Below are positions 8,677 to 20,743 of a stretch of DNA of 64,000 nt, piece after piece (positions within the stretch are counted from its first letter, which is position 1; each line of letters opens with the position of its first letter). Source of the DNA: Stenotrophomonas rhizophila (GTDB lineage Bacteria > Pseudomonadota > Gammaproteobacteria > Xanthomonadales > Xanthomonadaceae); contig NZ_CP016294.1 of NCBI RefSeq assembly GCF_001704155.1, positions 1,795,501 to 1,859,500 on the forward strand. The letters run 5' to 3'. The position numbers and the translations under genes were made by a program. The notes beneath the pieces were generated by a model that had not been told where the DNA came from, ran no database searches, and was given only the letters and a program-made list of their open reading frames with translations.

Positions 8677-10467
8677 ATGTCCGCTTACAAGATTACGGAA
8701 CACAAATACGACATGGTCGTGGTGGGCGCCGGCGGCGCCGGCCTGCGTGCCACGTTCGGCCTGGCCGCCAAGGGCCTGCAGACGGTCTGCCTGACCAAGG
8801 TCTTCCCGACCCGTTCGCACACCGTGGCCGCGCAGGGCGGTATTTCCGCCGCGCTGGGCAACATGGGTGAAGACGACTGGCGTTACCACTTCTTCGACAC
8901 CATCAAGGGGTCGGATTGGCTGGGCGACCAGGACGCGATCGAATACATGTGCCGCGAAGCGATTCCGGCCATCATCGAACTGGAACACTACGGTGTGCCG
9001 TTCAGCCGTACCGAAGACGGCAAGATCTACCAGCGCCCGTTCGGCGGCATGACCACCAAGTACGGCGAAGGTCCGTCCGCGCAGCGCACCTGCGCCGCCG
9101 CCGACCGTACCGGCCACGCCATGCTGCACACGCTGTACCAGCAGTCGCTGGCGCACAACGCGCGCTTCATGATCGAGTACTTCGCGCTCGACCTGATCTT
9201 CGATGAGGAAGGCGTCTGCCGCGGCGTGCTCGCGCTGGACATGGCCGACGGCTCGCTGCACCTGTTCCGCGCCCACGGCGTGGTGCTGGCCACCGGCGGC
9301 TACGGCCGTGCCTACTTCAGCGCCACCTCGGCCCACACCTGCACCGGCGACGGCGGCGGTCTGGTCATGCGTGCCGGCCTGCCGATGCAGGACATGGAGT
9401 TCGTGCAGTTCCACCCCACCGGCATCTACGGTGCGGGCTGCCTGATCACCGAAGGCGTGCGCGGCGAAGGCGGCATCCTGCGCAACAGCAACGGCGAGCG
9501 CTTCATGGAGCGCTACGCACCGCATTACAAGGACCTGGCCTCGCGCGACGTGGTGTCGCGTTCGATGACCATCGAAATCCGCGAAGGCCGCGGCGTCGGC
9601 GAGCACAAGGACCACATCCTGCTCGACCTGACCCACCTCGGCCCGGGCGTGATCGACGACAAGCTGCCGGGCATTGCCGAAAGCGCGCGGATCTTTGCCG
9701 GCGTGGACGTGCACAAGCAGCCGATCCCGGTCATCCCGACCGTGCACTACAACATGGGTGGCATCCCGACCAACTACCACGGTGAAGTGGTGCGCAAGGT
9801 CGGCGACAACCCCGATGCCGTGGTGCCGGGCCTGTACGCCATCGGCGAAGCAGCCTGCGTGTCTGTGCACGGCGCCAACCGCCTGGGCTCCAACTCGCTG
9901 CTCGACCTGGTCGTGTTCGGTCGTGCGGTGGCCAACCGCTGCGCCGACACCATCAAGCCGGGCCAGCCGCACAAGACGCTGGCGTCGGATGCGTGCGACA
10001 AGGCGCTGGGCCTGCTGGACAAGCTGCGTTACGCCAACGGCGACACCCCGACCTCGGTCATCCGCGACCGCATGCAGCGCACCATGCAGAACGACGCGGC
10101 GGTGTTCCGTACCAGCAAGACGCTGGAAGAGGGCTGCGCCAAGATGTCGGAGATCTTCGACTCCTTCCAGGACGTCAAGGTGTCGGACCGTTCGCTGGTG
10201 TGGAACTCGGACCTGATCGAAACCTACGAGCTGAACAACCTGCTGCTCAACGCGGTGGCGACGATCAACTCGGCCGAACAGCGCAAGGAAAGCCGTGGCG
10301 CACACGCGCACGAGGACTTCCCGGACCGCGACGACGTCAACTGGCAGAAGCACACGCTGGTCAATGTCGACGACAACGGCAAGTGCAGCTTCGATTACCG
10401 CCCGGTGCACATGTACACGCTGAGCAAGGACGTGGACGTGGTCCCGCCCAAGCCGCGCGTCTACTAA
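8677..10467 (+). CDS. sdhA: Succinate dehydrogenase flavoprotein subunit
   Basis: Catalytic subunit oxidising succinate to fumarate with covalently bound FAD. The 596-aa length is standard. The dinucleotide fold [12 protein letters not shown] lies at residues 14-25. [11 protein letters not shown] at 45-55 contains the histidine that covalently holds [12 protein letters not shown] and the late [11 protein letters not shown] segment are conserved active-site regions. It is third gene of the sdhCDAB operon. SDHAF4-like and SdhE proteins, both linked to SdhA maturation, are encoded on either side. Confidence 0.98.
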   Translation: MSAYKITEHKYDMVVVGAGGAGLRATFGLAAKGLQTVCLTKVFPTRSHTVAAQGGISAALGNMGEDDWRYHFFDTIKGSDWLGDQDAIEYMCREAIPAIIELEHYGVPFSRTEDGKIYQRPFGGMTTKYGEGPSAQRTCAAADRTGHAMLHTLYQQSLAHNARFMIEYFALDLIFDEEGVCRGVLALDMADGSLHLFRAHGVVLATGGYGRAYFSATSAHTCTGDGGGLVMRAGLPMQDMEFVQFHPTGIYGAGCLITEGVRGEGGILRNSNGERFMERYAPHYKDLASRDVVSRSMTIEIREGRGVGEHKDHILLDLTHLGPGVIDDKLPGIAESARIFAGVDVHKQPIPVIPTVHYNMGGIPTNYHGEVVRKVGDNPDAVVPGLYAIGEAACVSVHGANRLGSNSLLDLVVFGRAVANRCADTIKPGQPHKTLASDACDKALGLLDKLRYANGDTPTSVIRDRMQRTMQNDAAVFRTSKTLEEGCAKMSEIFDSFQDVKVSDRSLVWNSDLIETYELNNLLLNAVATINSAEQRKESRGAHAHEDFPDRDDVNWQKHTLVNVDDNGKCSFDYRPVHMYTLSKDVDVVPPKPRVY

Positions 10468-10472
10468 GCGCC

Positions 10473-10535
10473 ATGCGGATCGATTTCCTCACCTTCCGAG
10501 CCAGCCGCGCCTGCATTGCAGCGCGAGCCGCCTGA
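10473..10535 (+). CDS. Possible 20-aa ORF between sdhA and sdhB
   Basis: ATG CGG ATC begins 5 bases after the sdhA stop, and the frame ends with TGA 15 bases before the sdhB start. The product would be [20 protein letters not shown]: basic, with no recognisable family. No Shine-Dalgarno-like sequence separates it from the sdhA end. It may simply be spacer that happens to be open. Confidence 0.2.
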   Translation: MRIDFLTFRASRACIAARAA

Positions 10536-10551
10536 GCCAACGAGAACAGCC

Positions 10552-11337
10552 ATGGCCGAGTTTTCCCTCCCAACGAATTCCAAGATCGGAAAGGGCAAGC
10601 ACTTCCCCGCCAAGAGCGGTGCGAAGAACACCCGTACCTTCAAGATCTACCGCTGGAGTCCCGACGACGACAGCAACCCGCGGACCGATACGTACGAGAT
10701 CGATCTGGACGCCTGCGGCCCGATGGTCCTGGACGCGCTGATCAAGATCAAGAACGAGATCGACCCGACCCTGACCTTCCGTCGTTCGTGCCGCGAGGGC
10801 ATCTGCGGTTCGTGCGCGATGAACATCGACGGCACCAACACGCTGGCCTGCACCCGCGCCATCGCCGACTGCGGCAAGGCCGAAGTGCCGATCTACCCGC
10901 TGCCGCACATGAGCGTGATCAAGGACCTGGTACCGGACCTGACTCACTTCTACGCGCAGTACGCCTCGATCAAGCCGTGGATCCGCACCCAGACCCCGCC
11001 GCCGCCGGACCGTGAGCGCCTGCAGTCGCCGGAAGACCGCAAGAAGCTGGACGGCCTGTACGAGTGCATCCTGTGCGCGTGCTGCTCGACCAGCTGCCCG
11101 AGCTACTGGTGGAACGGCGAGCGTTACCTGGGCCCGGCGATCCTGCTGCAGGCCTACCGTTGGATCGTCGACTCGCGCGACGAAGACACCGGTGCGCGCC
11201 TGGACGACCTGGAAGACCCGTTCAAGCTGTACCGCTGCCACACCATCATGAACTGCGCCCGGACCTGCCCGAAGGGCCTGAACCCGGCGCTGGCGATCGC
11301 CGAGATCAAGAAGCTCATGATGGCGCGCCGCGCCTGA
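10552..11337 (+). CDS. sdhB: Succinate dehydrogenase iron-sulfur subunit
   Basis: Transfers electrons from SdhA through three Fe-S centres to quinone. The 261-aa protein has the [2Fe-2S] motif CREGICGSC at residues 80-88 with C100. It then has the bacterial ferredoxin-like motifs [12 protein letters not shown] (172-183) and [14 protein letters not shown] (229-242) for the [4Fe-4S] and [3Fe-4S] clusters. ATG 10552 is chosen over an in-frame upstream start because MAEFSLP matches the family start. It ends the structural sdh genes and is followed by a hairpin terminator at 11385. Confidence 0.97.
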   Translation: MAEFSLPTNSKIGKGKHFPAKSGAKNTRTFKIYRWSPDDDSNPRTDTYEIDLDACGPMVLDALIKIKNEIDPTLTFRRSCREGICGSCAMNIDGTNTLACTRAIADCGKAEVPIYPLPHMSVIKDLVPDLTHFYAQYASIKPWIRTQTPPPPDRERLQSPEDRKKLDGLYECILCACCSTSCPSYWWNGERYLGPAILLQAYRWIVDSRDEDTGARLDDLEDPFKLYRCHTIMNCARTCPKGLNPALAIAEIKKLMMARRA

Positions 11338-11343
11338 TCGTGG

Positions 11344-11362
11344 AGCCACGCCCTGCGTGGCT
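11344..11362. repeat. Short REP-like hairpin AGCCACGC / GCGTGGCT
   Basis: A perfect 8-bp inverted repeat with a 3-base CCT loop, directly after sdhB. A near-identical GCCACGC/GCGTGGC hairpin occurs at 34348-34364 in the opposite sense. This suggests a second small REP-like family next to the SMAG repeats. Confidence 0.5.
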
Positions 11363-11384
11363 GCCAAGGCATGACGGCGAAGCC

Positions 11385-11418
11385 GCGCCCCCTTGACATA
11401 GGGGGCGCCTTTGTTTTC
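11385..11418 (+). terminator. Rho-independent terminator after sdhB
   Basis: Perfect 9-bp stem GCGCCCCCT / AGGGGGCGC with a 6-base loop TGACAT, followed by CTTTGTTTT. It separates sdhB from sdhE and probably limits, but may not abolish, read-through. Confidence 0.8.
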
Positions 11419-11486
11419 AGCGCGTCGCCACGCGCCCGTGTACTGCCGCGCACCCGGATGACGTGCTCCAGTCTGGAATCACCGAA

Positions 11487-11735
11487 ATGGACGAAGCCAC
11501 CCTCCTCAAGAAACTCCGCTGGCGCTGCCGCCGCGGCATGCGCGAGCTCGACCAGCTTTTCGAGCGTTACCTCGACCGCGAATGGGCCACTGCACCGACC
11601 GAAGAGCGCGAGGTTTTCCTGCGGCTTCTCGACTGCGAAGACGATAAGTTGTGGCGCTGGTTCATGGGTTACGAGGTATGCCCGGATGCCGAGCTCACCG
11701 CCCTCATCGCCCGGATCCGCGCTCTGCCGGCTTGA
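11487..11735 (+). CDS. sdhE: SdhE, FAD assembly factor (CptB/SDHAF2 family)
   Basis: Promotes covalent FAD attachment to SdhA. The 82-aa all-helical protein carries the signature RRGMRELD near residues 15-22 (family RGxxExD), and W/F-rich helices follow. It is encoded 151 nt after sdhB behind a terminator, so it may have its own promoter or depend on read-through. The next gene overlaps it by 50 nt, the usual cptB-cptA pairing. Confidence 0.92.
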   Translation: MDEATLLKKLRWRCRRGMRELDQLFERYLDREWATAPTEEREVFLRLLDCEDDKLWRWFMGYEVCPDAELTALIARIRALPA

Positions 11736-12123
11736 GTGGCGCCCGTCGCGCTGGCAGACCGCCGCGCACCTGCTGTTTGCCCTGCTGCTGCCCTGGTCCG
11801 TCCAGGCCAGCGGATTGCCTGCCGCCGCGCACTGGCCGCTGGGCCTGCTGGCCGCGGCGGGCGGCGCGTTGCAGGGCTGGCGCTATCGCCGCCGCCCGAT
11901 GCGCTCGATCCTGATTCCGCCCGGCGACAGCCCGGTCCAGATCGATGGCGAGCCGGTGGAAGGGATCTCCCTGCATGACCGCGGCCCGCTGCTGCAGCTC
12001 AGCTGGCGCCAGCACGGCCGCCGGCAGGCCTGCCTCTTCTGGCCCGACACCCTGCCGCCGCCGCGCCGACGTGAACTGCGACTGGCGATCCGGGCCCGTC
12101 CCATTCCGCGTTCACCTCCGTGA
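11686..12123 (+). CDS. YgfX/CptA-like membrane protein
   Basis: From ATG 11686 the product is about 145 aa. It has a short N-terminus, two hydrophobic helices (about residues 24-40 and 47-62) and a basic cytoplasmic tail rich in Arg and Pro. This architecture and the position overlapping the end of sdhE match the YgfX (CptA) partner of SdhE/CptB, although sequence identity in that family is low. YgfX is reported as a membrane protein affecting cell division proteins in E. coli; whether that holds here is unknown. Other in-frame starts exist, so the N-terminus is uncertain. Confidence 0.65.
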   Translation: MPSSPPSSPGSALCRLEWRPSRWQTAAHLLFALLLPWSVQASGLPAAAHWPLGLLAAAGGALQGWRYRRRPMRSILIPPGDSPVQIDGEPVEGISLHDRGPLLQLSWRQHGRRQACLFWPDTLPPPRRRELRLAIRARPIPRSPP

Positions 12124-12157
12124 TGGCACCATAGGGTGAATTGTCCGGCGTACCTGC

Positions 12158-13391
12158 ATGTTCAAACCCATACCAGTAGCCATCGGCCTGCGTTACCTGC
12201 GGGCCAAGCGTCGCAACGGCTTCATCTCCTTCATCTCCATGGCCTCGATCCTCGGCATCGCGCTGGGCGTGACCGTGCTGATCACCACGCTGGCGGTGAT
12301 GAGCGGTTTCCAGAAGGAAATTCGCGACCGCCTGCTGCAGATGACCGCACATACCACGATCACCGCCGACGGCGCGCCCATGGCGGACTGGCAGCATGCG
12401 GTGGAAGTGGCCCACAAGGATCCGCGCGTGGCCGGTGCCGCGCCGTACATCGAGATCCAGGCCATGCTCAGCGGCGCCCGCGTGCAGGGTGCGATCGTGC
12501 AGGGTATCGACCCGGCGCTGGAGCCGGCGGTGTCGGTGATCAACACCAAGCTCAAGAAGGGCAGCTTCGACAGCCTGAAGGAAGGCAGCTACAACCTGCT
12601 GGTCGGCCAGGAACTGGCGATCTGGCTGGGCGTGGATGTCGGCGACACCGTGCTGGTGACCCTGGCTGAAGTGCAGGGCACCCCGATGGGCGCGATGCCC
12701 CGGCTGAAGCGCTTCACCGTCAGCGGCATCTTCGAGGCCGGCTACAACGAGATCGACCGCGGCGTGGCCTACGCCAACATGGCCGACCTCGAGCGCGTGC
12801 TGCGCATGGACGGGGTTACCGGCGTGCGCCTGAAGCTGCATGACATGGACAAGGCGCTGGACGTGGGCGTGGATCTGGCCCACAACCTCAGCGGCGGCTA
12901 CCGGGTCAGCGACTGGACCCAGCAGAACGCCAACCTCTACCACTCGCTGCGCATGGAAAAAGTGGTGATGGGCATCCTGCTCTCGCTGATCATCGCCATG
13001 GGCGCGTTCAACCTGGTGTCCTCGCAGGTCATGCTGGTCACCGACAAGCAGGCCGACATCGCGATCCTGCGCACCCTGGGCCTGACCCCGGGCGGGGTGA
13101 TGCAGGTCTTCATGGTGCAGGGCTCGCTGATCGGCATCTTCGGCACCGTGCTCGGCGTGGTCGGCGGCATCACCCTGACCTTGAACCTGGAGCGCATCCT
13201 CGGTGCGATCGAGACGCTGTTCAACGTCAAGCTGCTGCCCGAAGACGTGTACTACATTACTGGCCTGCCGACCGACATGCAGACCCCGGACATCGTCATC
13301 ATCACGGTCATCGCGCTGGTCATGAGCTTCCTGGCCACCCTGTACCCCGCGTGGCGCGCTGCCCGCACCCAGCCGGCGGAGGCCCTGCGCT

Positions 13392-13399
<8 letters not shown>
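12158..13399 (+). CDS. lolC: Lipoprotein-releasing ABC transporter permease (LolC/LolE type)
   Basis: Inner-membrane component that extracts outer-membrane lipoproteins and hands them to LolA. The 413-aa protein has an N-terminal helix (about residues 26-48), a periplasmic MacB-like domain of about 220 residues and three C-terminal helices of the FtsX domain. This is the LolCDE permease layout. Only one permease gene precedes lolD, so the complex may be a homodimeric LolF-like form, unless a second permease is encoded elsewhere. It overlaps lolD by 8 nt. Confidence 0.92.
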
Positions 13400-14105
<706 letters not shown>

Positions 14106-14191
14106 GCTGGCGGCTGAACAGCCGCCCGCCCGAACCTGCGGGCCGGCGGCAGCGGGTGCATGATCGCCTTGTTCCCCACCGCGGAGGTGCC

Positions 14192-14650
14192 ATGAAAACG
14201 CTTGTCGCCATTGTTGCAATGGGTCTGGTGCTGGCCGGTTGTGCCACCGGCCGCCTGAGCAGCGCCGAACGCCTGGAGCTGTACCGCGCCCACGCCGGCC
14301 CGCCGCAACCGTCGATGCGCTACTTCGGCTCGCTCAATGGCTGGACCGAACTGGGCGACAGCGCGCTGGCGGTGTGGACCCGCCCCAGCGAGGCCTATCT
14401 CATTGAACTGCGCGGCCCGTGTTACGGGCTCAGTTACGCTACCGCAATCGGGCTGACCAGCCAGACCGGCCAGGTGTCATCGCGCTTCGACCGGGTGCTG
14501 GTCCGCGATCCCAACCACGGCCCGAGCGTCCCGTGCTTCATCGGCGCGATCCGCCCGCTGGACGTCAAGGCGCTGCGCTCCTCGGAGCAGGCAATGCGCC
14601 AGGCGCAGGTGCAGGAGCGCGAAGCGGGGCAAACGCCGCCGGCGGAATAG
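14192..14650 (+). CDS. Lipoprotein of the DUF6491 type
   Basis: 152-aa predicted lipoprotein. Start ATG 14192 follows a good ribosome site (GGAGGT). The signal peptide ends in the lipobox VLAGC with the lipidated Cys near residue 17. The mature part contains the pattern GW.ELGD..L.VWT and two cysteines in LRGPCYGL and SVPCF, which may form a disulfide. This resembles the DUF6491 family common in Xanthomonadaceae; the function is unknown. It lies just downstream of lolCD, but an 86-base gap with a U-less hairpin separates them. Confidence 0.75.
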   Translation: MKTLVAIVAMGLVLAGCATGRLSSAERLELYRAHAGPPQPSMRYFGSLNGWTELGDSALAVWTRPSEAYLIELRGPCYGLSYATAIGLTSQTGQVSSRFDRVLVRDPNHGPSVPCFIGAIRPLDVKALRSSEQAMRQAQVQEREAGQTPPAE

Positions 14651-14664
14651 GCCGGTCGCTGCTG

Positions 14665-14934
14665 TCAGGCCTCGGGGACGAACCCGGCCGGCTTCTCGGC
14701 GCCACCGCTGAAGAGGTACTTGACCAGCTCTTCTTCCAGGAACGCGCGATGCTTCGGATCGCGCGGCGACAACCGGTTTTCGTTGATCAGCATCGTCTGG
14801 TGCGCCAGCCACGCGGCCCAGGCGGTCTTGCCGATGCCGTTGAAGATGCGCTGGCCCAGCTCGCCGGGATAGGGCACGAAATCCAGCCCTTCGGTGTCGC
14901 GTTGTTCGTACTGGCAGAAAACGGTGCGGGCCAT
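14665..14934 (-). CDS. yggX: Probable Fe(2+)-trafficking protein YggX
   Basis: Small cytoplasmic protein linked to iron handling and protection of Fe-S enzymes from oxidants. The 89-aa protein starts [10 protein letters not shown] and contains [17 protein letters not shown] and the [14 protein letters not shown] segment, all family hallmarks; C7 is the conserved cysteine. It follows mutY by 3 nt, the same mutY-yggX pairing as in enterobacteria, joining DNA repair and oxidative protection in one transcript. Confidence 0.95.
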   Translation of the reverse strand: MARTVFCQYEQRDTEGLDFVPYPGELGQRIFNGIGKTAWAAWLAHQTMLINENRLSPRDPKHRAFLEEELVKYLFSGGAEKPAGFVPEA

Positions 14935-14937
14935 GGG

Positions 14938-16035
14938 CTAGTCGATCCTCTTCAAAGTCGTTGCAGCGCGTAGTTTACGGCTACTTCCGTTTTCCAGCAG
15001 TTTGCGGATCGGCGCGGGCAGACCCAGGCTGGGCAGCTCCCGCGCCGGGACCCAGCGCAGGCCAGCAATGTCATTGCGCAGGCCATCCACCTGCCGCGAC
15101 AGGATCTGCAGGTGCAGGCGATAGTGGCTGAAGGTGTGCTGCAGCACCGGCAGCTCTTCGGCATCTTCCAGCGAGCCCAGCACGTGCGCATCGAACCAGT
15201 CCTGCAGCGCGGTGCCGCTGTCGGCCTGCGGCAGCGTCCACAGCTGCGCCCAGATGCCGGTGTCCGGCCGCTTCTGCAGCAGCACGCGGCCCTGTGCATC
15301 GCGCAGCAGCAGCGCCACCGCCTCGCGTTCGGGCAGGACCTTGCTGGGCTTCGGGGTGGGCAGCTGGTCGCTGCGGCCTTCGCGGCGCGCCACGCAGTCG
15401 TCCTGCAGCGGGCAGATCACGCAGGCTGGCCGGCTGCGGGTGCAGACCGTGGCGCCCAGGTCCATCTGCGCCTGCGTGTAATCGGCCAGACGGCCGCCGG
15501 GAACATGCTCCACGTGCAGCTCTGCCAGCGCCCACAACACCTTTTCCACCGCGGGCAGGCCGGGGAATCCTTCGATGCCGTGGTAGCGGGTGAGCACACG
15601 CTTGACGTTGCCATCGAGGATCGCGAAGCGGTCGTTCCAGGCCTGGCTGAGGATCGCACCGGCGGTGCTGCGGCCGATGCCCGGCAGTGCATGCAGTGCA
15701 TCGACGTCGCGCGGCAGCTCGCCGCCGTGCAGTTCGACACAGCGCTGCGCGGCGGCATGCAGGTTGCGCGCGCGGGCGTAGTAGCCCAAGCCGGCCCACT
15801 GCGCCATCACCGCGTCATTGCTGGCGGCGGCGAGGTCGGGCAGGGTGGGGAACACGGCAAGAAACTTCAGGAAGTACGGGATGACCGTGGCGACCTGGGT
15901 CTGCTGGAGCATGATTTCCGACAACCACACCCGGTACGGCGTACGCGGATGCTGCCAGGGCAAGTCATGCCGGCCATGGCCGTCGAACCACGGCAGCAGC
16001 CGATCGACGAACGCGTCGGCGATGGCGGGCGACAT
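14938..16035 (-). CDS. mutY: A/G-specific adenine DNA glycosylase
   Basis: Removes adenine mispaired with 8-oxoguanine. The 365-aa protein shows catalytic Glu in LSEIMLQQTQV (E40), the helix-hairpin-helix LPGIGRSTAGAIL (118-129) and catalytic Asp in ILDGNVKRV (D141). The [4Fe-4S] cysteines are C198, C205, C208 and C214 with C-x6-C-x2-C-x5-C spacing. A C-terminal NUDIX-like 8-oxoG recognition domain follows. The ATG at 16035 overlaps the ftsY stop by one base (TGATG), so ftsY-mutY-yggX appears to be one operon. Confidence 0.96.
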   Translation of the reverse strand: MSPAIADAFVDRLLPWFDGHGRHDLPWQHPRTPYRVWLSEIMLQQTQVATVIPYFLKFLAVFPTLPDLAAASNDAVMAQWAGLGYYARARNLHAAAQRCVELHGGELPRDVDALHALPGIGRSTAGAILSQAWNDRFAILDGNVKRVLTRYHGIEGFPGLPAVEKVLWALAELHVEHVPGGRLADYTQAQMDLGATVCTRSRPACVICPLQDDCVARREGRSDQLPTPKPSKVLPEREAVALLLRDAQGRVLLQKRPDTGIWAQLWTLPQADSGTALQDWFDAHVLGSLEDAEELPVLQHTFSHYRLHLQILSRQVDGLRNDIAGLRWVPARELPSLGLPAPIRKLLENGSSRKLRAATTLKRID

Positions 16036-17330
16036 CAACCGCCCAGCGCTTCCGGCAGCAACGCATCCACGAACGCTTCCGGATCAAACACGCGCAGGTC
16101 TTCGGGGCGCTCGCCGATGCCGGCGAAGCGGATCGGAATGCCGAATTCGCGCGCCAGCGCGAACACCACGCCGCCCTTGGCGGTGCCATCCAGCTTGGTC
16201 ACCACCAGGCCGGTCACATTGACTGCGGCATGGAACTGGCGCAGCTGCGAGAGCGCGTTCTGGCCGGTGGTGCCGTCAATGACCATCAGCACCTCGTGCG
16301 GCGCGCTTTCATCGATCTTGCCCAGCACGCGGCGGATCTTGCCCAGCTCGTTCATCAGCCCGCCCTGGGTATGCAGGCGGCCGGCGGTATCGGCGATCAG
16401 CACCCCGGTGCCGCGTGCCTTGCCGGCCTGCAGCGCATCGAATGCCACCGAGGCGGCATCGGCGTTCTGGCCCTGGGCGACCACGGCCACGCCGTTGCGC
16501 TCGCCCCAGGCCTGCAGCTGCGCCACGGCGGCGGCGCGGAAGGTATCGCCGGCGGCCAGCATCAGGCTGTGGCCATCGTCCTTGAAGCGCTTGGCCAGCT
16601 TGCCGATGGTGGTGGTCTTGCCGACGCCGTTGACGCCGACGGTGAGGATCACGAACGGCTTTGCGCTGCGGTCGATCACCAACGGGCGGGAGACCGGCTG
16701 CAGGATCGCGATCAGGTCGGCGCGCAGCGCCCTCAACAACGCGTTCGCGTCGGTGAATTCGCGCGCCTTCATGCGCTTGCGCAGTCCTTCCACCAGTGCG
16801 GTGGTGGCACCGACACCGACATCGGCGGTGATCAGGGCGGTTTCCAGCTCATCGAGCAGGTCGTCGTCGAGCTTGGGATTGCGCGAGAACAGGCCGCCGA
16901 AGCTGCGTGCGATGACGCTGTTGCGCAGGCGGTCGCGCCAGCCGGTCTTGCCGGGCGCGGCGGGTGCCGCTTCATCGAAGGCGGTCGGGGCGGCGAGCGG
17001 CTGCACCGCTTCCTGCACGATATCAGTGGCGACCACGACCGGGGCGGGCGGATAGAGCGGGGTGGGTGCCGCCTGCACGGCTTCGATGCGGGGTGCATCG
17101 ACCTGGGCCGCTGGCGTGCTAACGGGAGCGGCTGCGTCGACGCCGGGCGTCGCCACCGGTGCTGCGATGGGCGTGGGCTCGACGGCGGGCGCGGCAGCCG
17201 GTACGACCGGCTCGGCCTCAGTGGCGGCGGACGGGAACGCGGCGGCCAGTTCCTCAGCGGTGTAGTGCTGGGTCTTGGGCGCGTCCTGCGGAGCGTCCTG
17301 GGGCTTTTTGCGACGGAAGAAACTGAGCAT
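16035..17330 (-). CDS. ftsY: Signal recognition particle receptor FtsY
   Basis: GTPase that docks ribosome-SRP complexes at the membrane. 431 aa: an unusually Ala/Pro/Val-rich linker (about residues 30-125) replaces the acidic A domain of E. coli. An N domain follows from about 130, and a G domain has GVNGVGKTT (232-240), GDTFRAAA (261-268) and DTAGRL (314-319). First gene of a minus-strand operon with mutY and yggX. Confidence 0.96.
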   Translation of the reverse strand: MLSFFRRKKPQDAPQDAPKTQHYTAEELAAAFPSAATEAEPVVPAAAPAVEPTPIAAPVATPGVDAAAPVSTPAAQVDAPRIEAVQAAPTPLYPPAPVVVATDIVQEAVQPLAAPTAFDEAAPAAPGKTGWRDRLRNSVIARSFGGLFSRNPKLDDDLLDELETALITADVGVGATTALVEGLRKRMKAREFTDANALLRALRADLIAILQPVSRPLVIDRSAKPFVILTVGVNGVGKTTTIGKLAKRFKDDGHSLMLAAGDTFRAAAVAQLQAWGERNGVAVVAQGQNADAASVAFDALQAGKARGTGVLIADTAGRLHTQGGLMNELGKIRRVLGKIDESAPHEVLMVIDGTTGQNALSQLRQFHAAVNVTGLVVTKLDGTAKGGVVFALAREFGIPIRFAGIGERPEDLRVFDPEAFVDALLPEALGG

Positions 17331-17424
17331 GGGATTCGGCGCTGAAATCAGGGGGATATGCTACCACCCGGGCCCGTAAGGCCCGCGTGGAGCGGCGGAC
17401 GGGTCGCACGGTGACGGACCGCCT

Positions 17425-17532
17425 GGGCCGGCCAACGGCCGGCGCTACCGAGACGCATCCGAAGCCCAGGGTTGGTTAACCGCGACCCCAAAGGCCACGC
17501 AGCAATTCGTAGCGCCGGCCGTTGGCCGGCCC
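17425..17532. repeat. SMAG (GTAG) repeat pair, inverted
   Basis: Two 24-base hairpin units that are exact reverse complements: 17425-17448 (ends GGCGCTAC) and 17509-17532 (starts GTAGCGCC), 60 bases apart. Each has the stem GGCCGG...CCGGCC around AACG or CGTT. This is the best preserved GTAG pair in the window. It fills the gap between ftsY and htpG, both on the minus strand. Confidence 0.88.
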
Positions 17533-17559
17533 AAGCGGTGCCGGCCACCACGTACCGCG

Positions 17560-19458
17560 TTAAACCGACAATTCCAGCAACAGCTTGTTCAACCGGCGCA
17601 CATAAGCCGCCGGATCCTTCAGCGTATCGCCCGCAGCCAGCGCGGCCTGGTCGAACAGCACCCGGCTCAGGTCGCCGAAGCGGGCGGCATCGGCTTCCTG
17701 GTCCAGCTTGCCGATCAGCGGGTGGGCCGGGTTGAACTCGAACACCGGCTTGCTGTCGGGCACCTTCTGGCCGCTGGCCTCCAGGATCTGGCGCATCTGC
17801 AGGCCCAGGTCCTGTTCGCCGATGGCGAGGATGGCCGGCGAATCGGTCAGGCGGTGCGACACTCGTACATCGGCCACGTCATCGCCCAGCGCGCCCTTGA
17901 TCCGCTCGACCAGGCCCTGCTTGTCCTTGGCGGCCGCTTCCTGCGCCTGCTTGTCTTCGGCCGTTTCCAGCGCGCCCAGGTCGAGGTCGCCACGCGCCAC
18001 ATCCACGAACGACTTGCCGTCGAACTCGGTCAGGTAGCCCATCAGCCACTCGTCGATGCGGTCGGTGAGCAGCAGCACTTCGATGCCCTTCTTGCGGAAC
18101 ACTTCCAGGTGCGGGCTGTCCTTGACCTGGGTGTGGCTGTCGCCGGTCAGGAAGTAGATCTTGTCCTGGCCTTCGATCATGCGGCCGATGTAATCGGCCA
18201 GCGACACGTTCTGCTCGCCGCTGGCGTCATGGGTGGAGGCGAAGCGCAGCAGACCGGCGATCTTCTCGCGGTTGTTGAAGTCTTCGGCGGGGCCTTCCTT
18301 CAGCACCTGGCCGAACTGTTTCCAGAACCCGGCATACACCTCGGGCTTGTCGGCGGCCAGCTTCTCCAGCATGTCCAGCGAGCGCTTGGTCAGCGCCGAC
18401 TTCATCGAATCGATGACCGGGCCGGACTGCAGGATTTCGCGCGACACGTTCAGCGACAGGTCGTTGGAATCGACCACGCCCTTGATGAAACGCAGGTACA
18501 GCGGCAGGAACTGCTCGGCCTGGTCCATCACGAACACGCGCTGCACGTACAGCTTCAGGCCCTTGGGCGCGTCGCGGTGGTACAGGTCGAACGGCGCGTG
18601 GCCGGGCACGTACAGCAGCGAGGTGTACTCGAGCTTGCCTTCGACCTTGTTGTGGCTCCACGCCAGCGGATCCTGGTGGTCGTGCGCGGCGTGCTTGTAG
18701 AACTCCTGGTACTCGGCGTCGCTGATCTCGGTGCGCGGGCGGGTCCACAGCGCGCTGGCGCGGTTGACGGTCTCCCACTCGACTTCGGCCGGGGCGTCGT
18801 CGCCGTGGTGTTCCCTGGCCATCTGGATCGGCAGGCCGATGTGGTCGGAGTACTTCTTGATGATGCCGCGCAGGCGCCAGGCATCGGCGAAGTCCTGCTG
18901 GTCGTCCTTCAGATGCAGCACGATGCGGGTACCGCGTTCGGGCTTGTCGATGGTTTCCACGTCGAACTCGCCCTCGCCACGCGAGGACCAGTGCACGCCT
19001 TCGCTGGCCGGCAGGCCGGCGCGGCGCGAGTACACGTCGACCTGGTCGGCCACGATGAACGCGCTGTAGAAGCCGACGCCGAACTGGCCGATCAGCTGCG
19101 AGTCCTTCTTCTGGTCGCCGGACAGCTGGCGCAGGAAGTCGCCGGTGCCCGACTTGGCGATGGTGCCCAGGTGGGCGATGGCCTCGTCGCGGCTCATGCC
19201 GATGCCGTTGTCGTCGATGGTCAGGGTATGTGCCTGCGGGTCGACGCTGACCTGGATGCGCAGTTCACCATCGCTTTCGAGCAGGCCCGGCTGGGTCAGC
19301 GCTTCGAAGCGCAGCTTGTCCGAGGCATCGGCGGCGTTGGAGATGAGCTCGCGAAGGAAGATTTCCTTGTTGGAGTACAGCGAGTGGATCATCAGCTGCA
19401 GCAGCTGCTTCACTTCGGTCTGGAAGCCCAGGGTTTCTTTGTGGGTCTGCTCGGTCAT
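17560..19458 (-). CDS. htpG: Chaperone HtpG (Hsp90 family)
   Basis: ATP-dependent chaperone, 632 aa. GHKL ATPase motifs are clear: [14 protein letters not shown] (about residues 34-47), DNGIGM (about 80-85), GTIAKSGT (about 95-102) and [11 protein letters not shown] (about 117-127). ATG 19458 ([12 protein letters not shown]) matches the family start; a 26-codon extension upstream is open but unlikely. The upstream sequence on its strand holds CTTGAAA at 19537-19531, resembling a heat-shock sigma-32 -35 element, with only a poor -10 match. Confidence 0.97.
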   Translation of the reverse strand: MTEQTHKETLGFQTEVKQLLQLMIHSLYSNKEIFLRELISNAADASDKLRFEALTQPGLLESDGELRIQVSVDPQAHTLTIDDNGIGMSRDEAIAHLGTIAKSGTGDFLRQLSGDQKKDSQLIGQFGVGFYSAFIVADQVDVYSRRAGLPASEGVHWSSRGEGEFDVETIDKPERGTRIVLHLKDDQQDFADAWRLRGIIKKYSDHIGLPIQMAREHHGDDAPAEVEWETVNRASALWTRPRTEISDAEYQEFYKHAAHDHQDPLAWSHNKVEGKLEYTSLLYVPGHAPFDLYHRDAPKGLKLYVQRVFVMDQAEQFLPLYLRFIKGVVDSNDLSLNVSREILQSGPVIDSMKSALTKRSLDMLEKLAADKPEVYAGFWKQFGQVLKEGPAEDFNNREKIAGLLRFASTHDASGEQNVSLADYIGRMIEGQDKIYFLTGDSHTQVKDSPHLEVFRKKGIEVLLLTDRIDEWLMGYLTEFDGKSFVDVARGDLDLGALETAEDKQAQEAAAKDKQGLVERIKGALGDDVADVRVSHRLTDSPAILAIGEQDLGLQMRQILEASGQKVPDSKPVFEFNPAHPLIGKLDQEADAARFGDLSRVLFDQAALAAGDTLKDPAAYVRRLNKLLLELSV

Positions 19459-19575
19459 CGGGGAGTGCTCCTTGGACGGTGCCGCGCCCGGCGCGGCGGC
19501 TGCACAAGGGGTAAGGACGGATTGTCCCGATTTCAAGATGGCAGCGTTTCAATGGGGTCACGGTATTCTTGGCGG

Positions 19576-20698
<1,123 letters not shown>

Positions 20699-20743
20699 AC
20701 CCCAAGACCCACACATACCAAGCATCACCAAGAGGGAGACTCC

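Noticed and set aside
8236..10410. Minus-strand frame of 724 codons opposite sdhA
   Set aside because: Complement of a highly conserved gene; composition dominated by His, Val and Gln repeats; no start signal.
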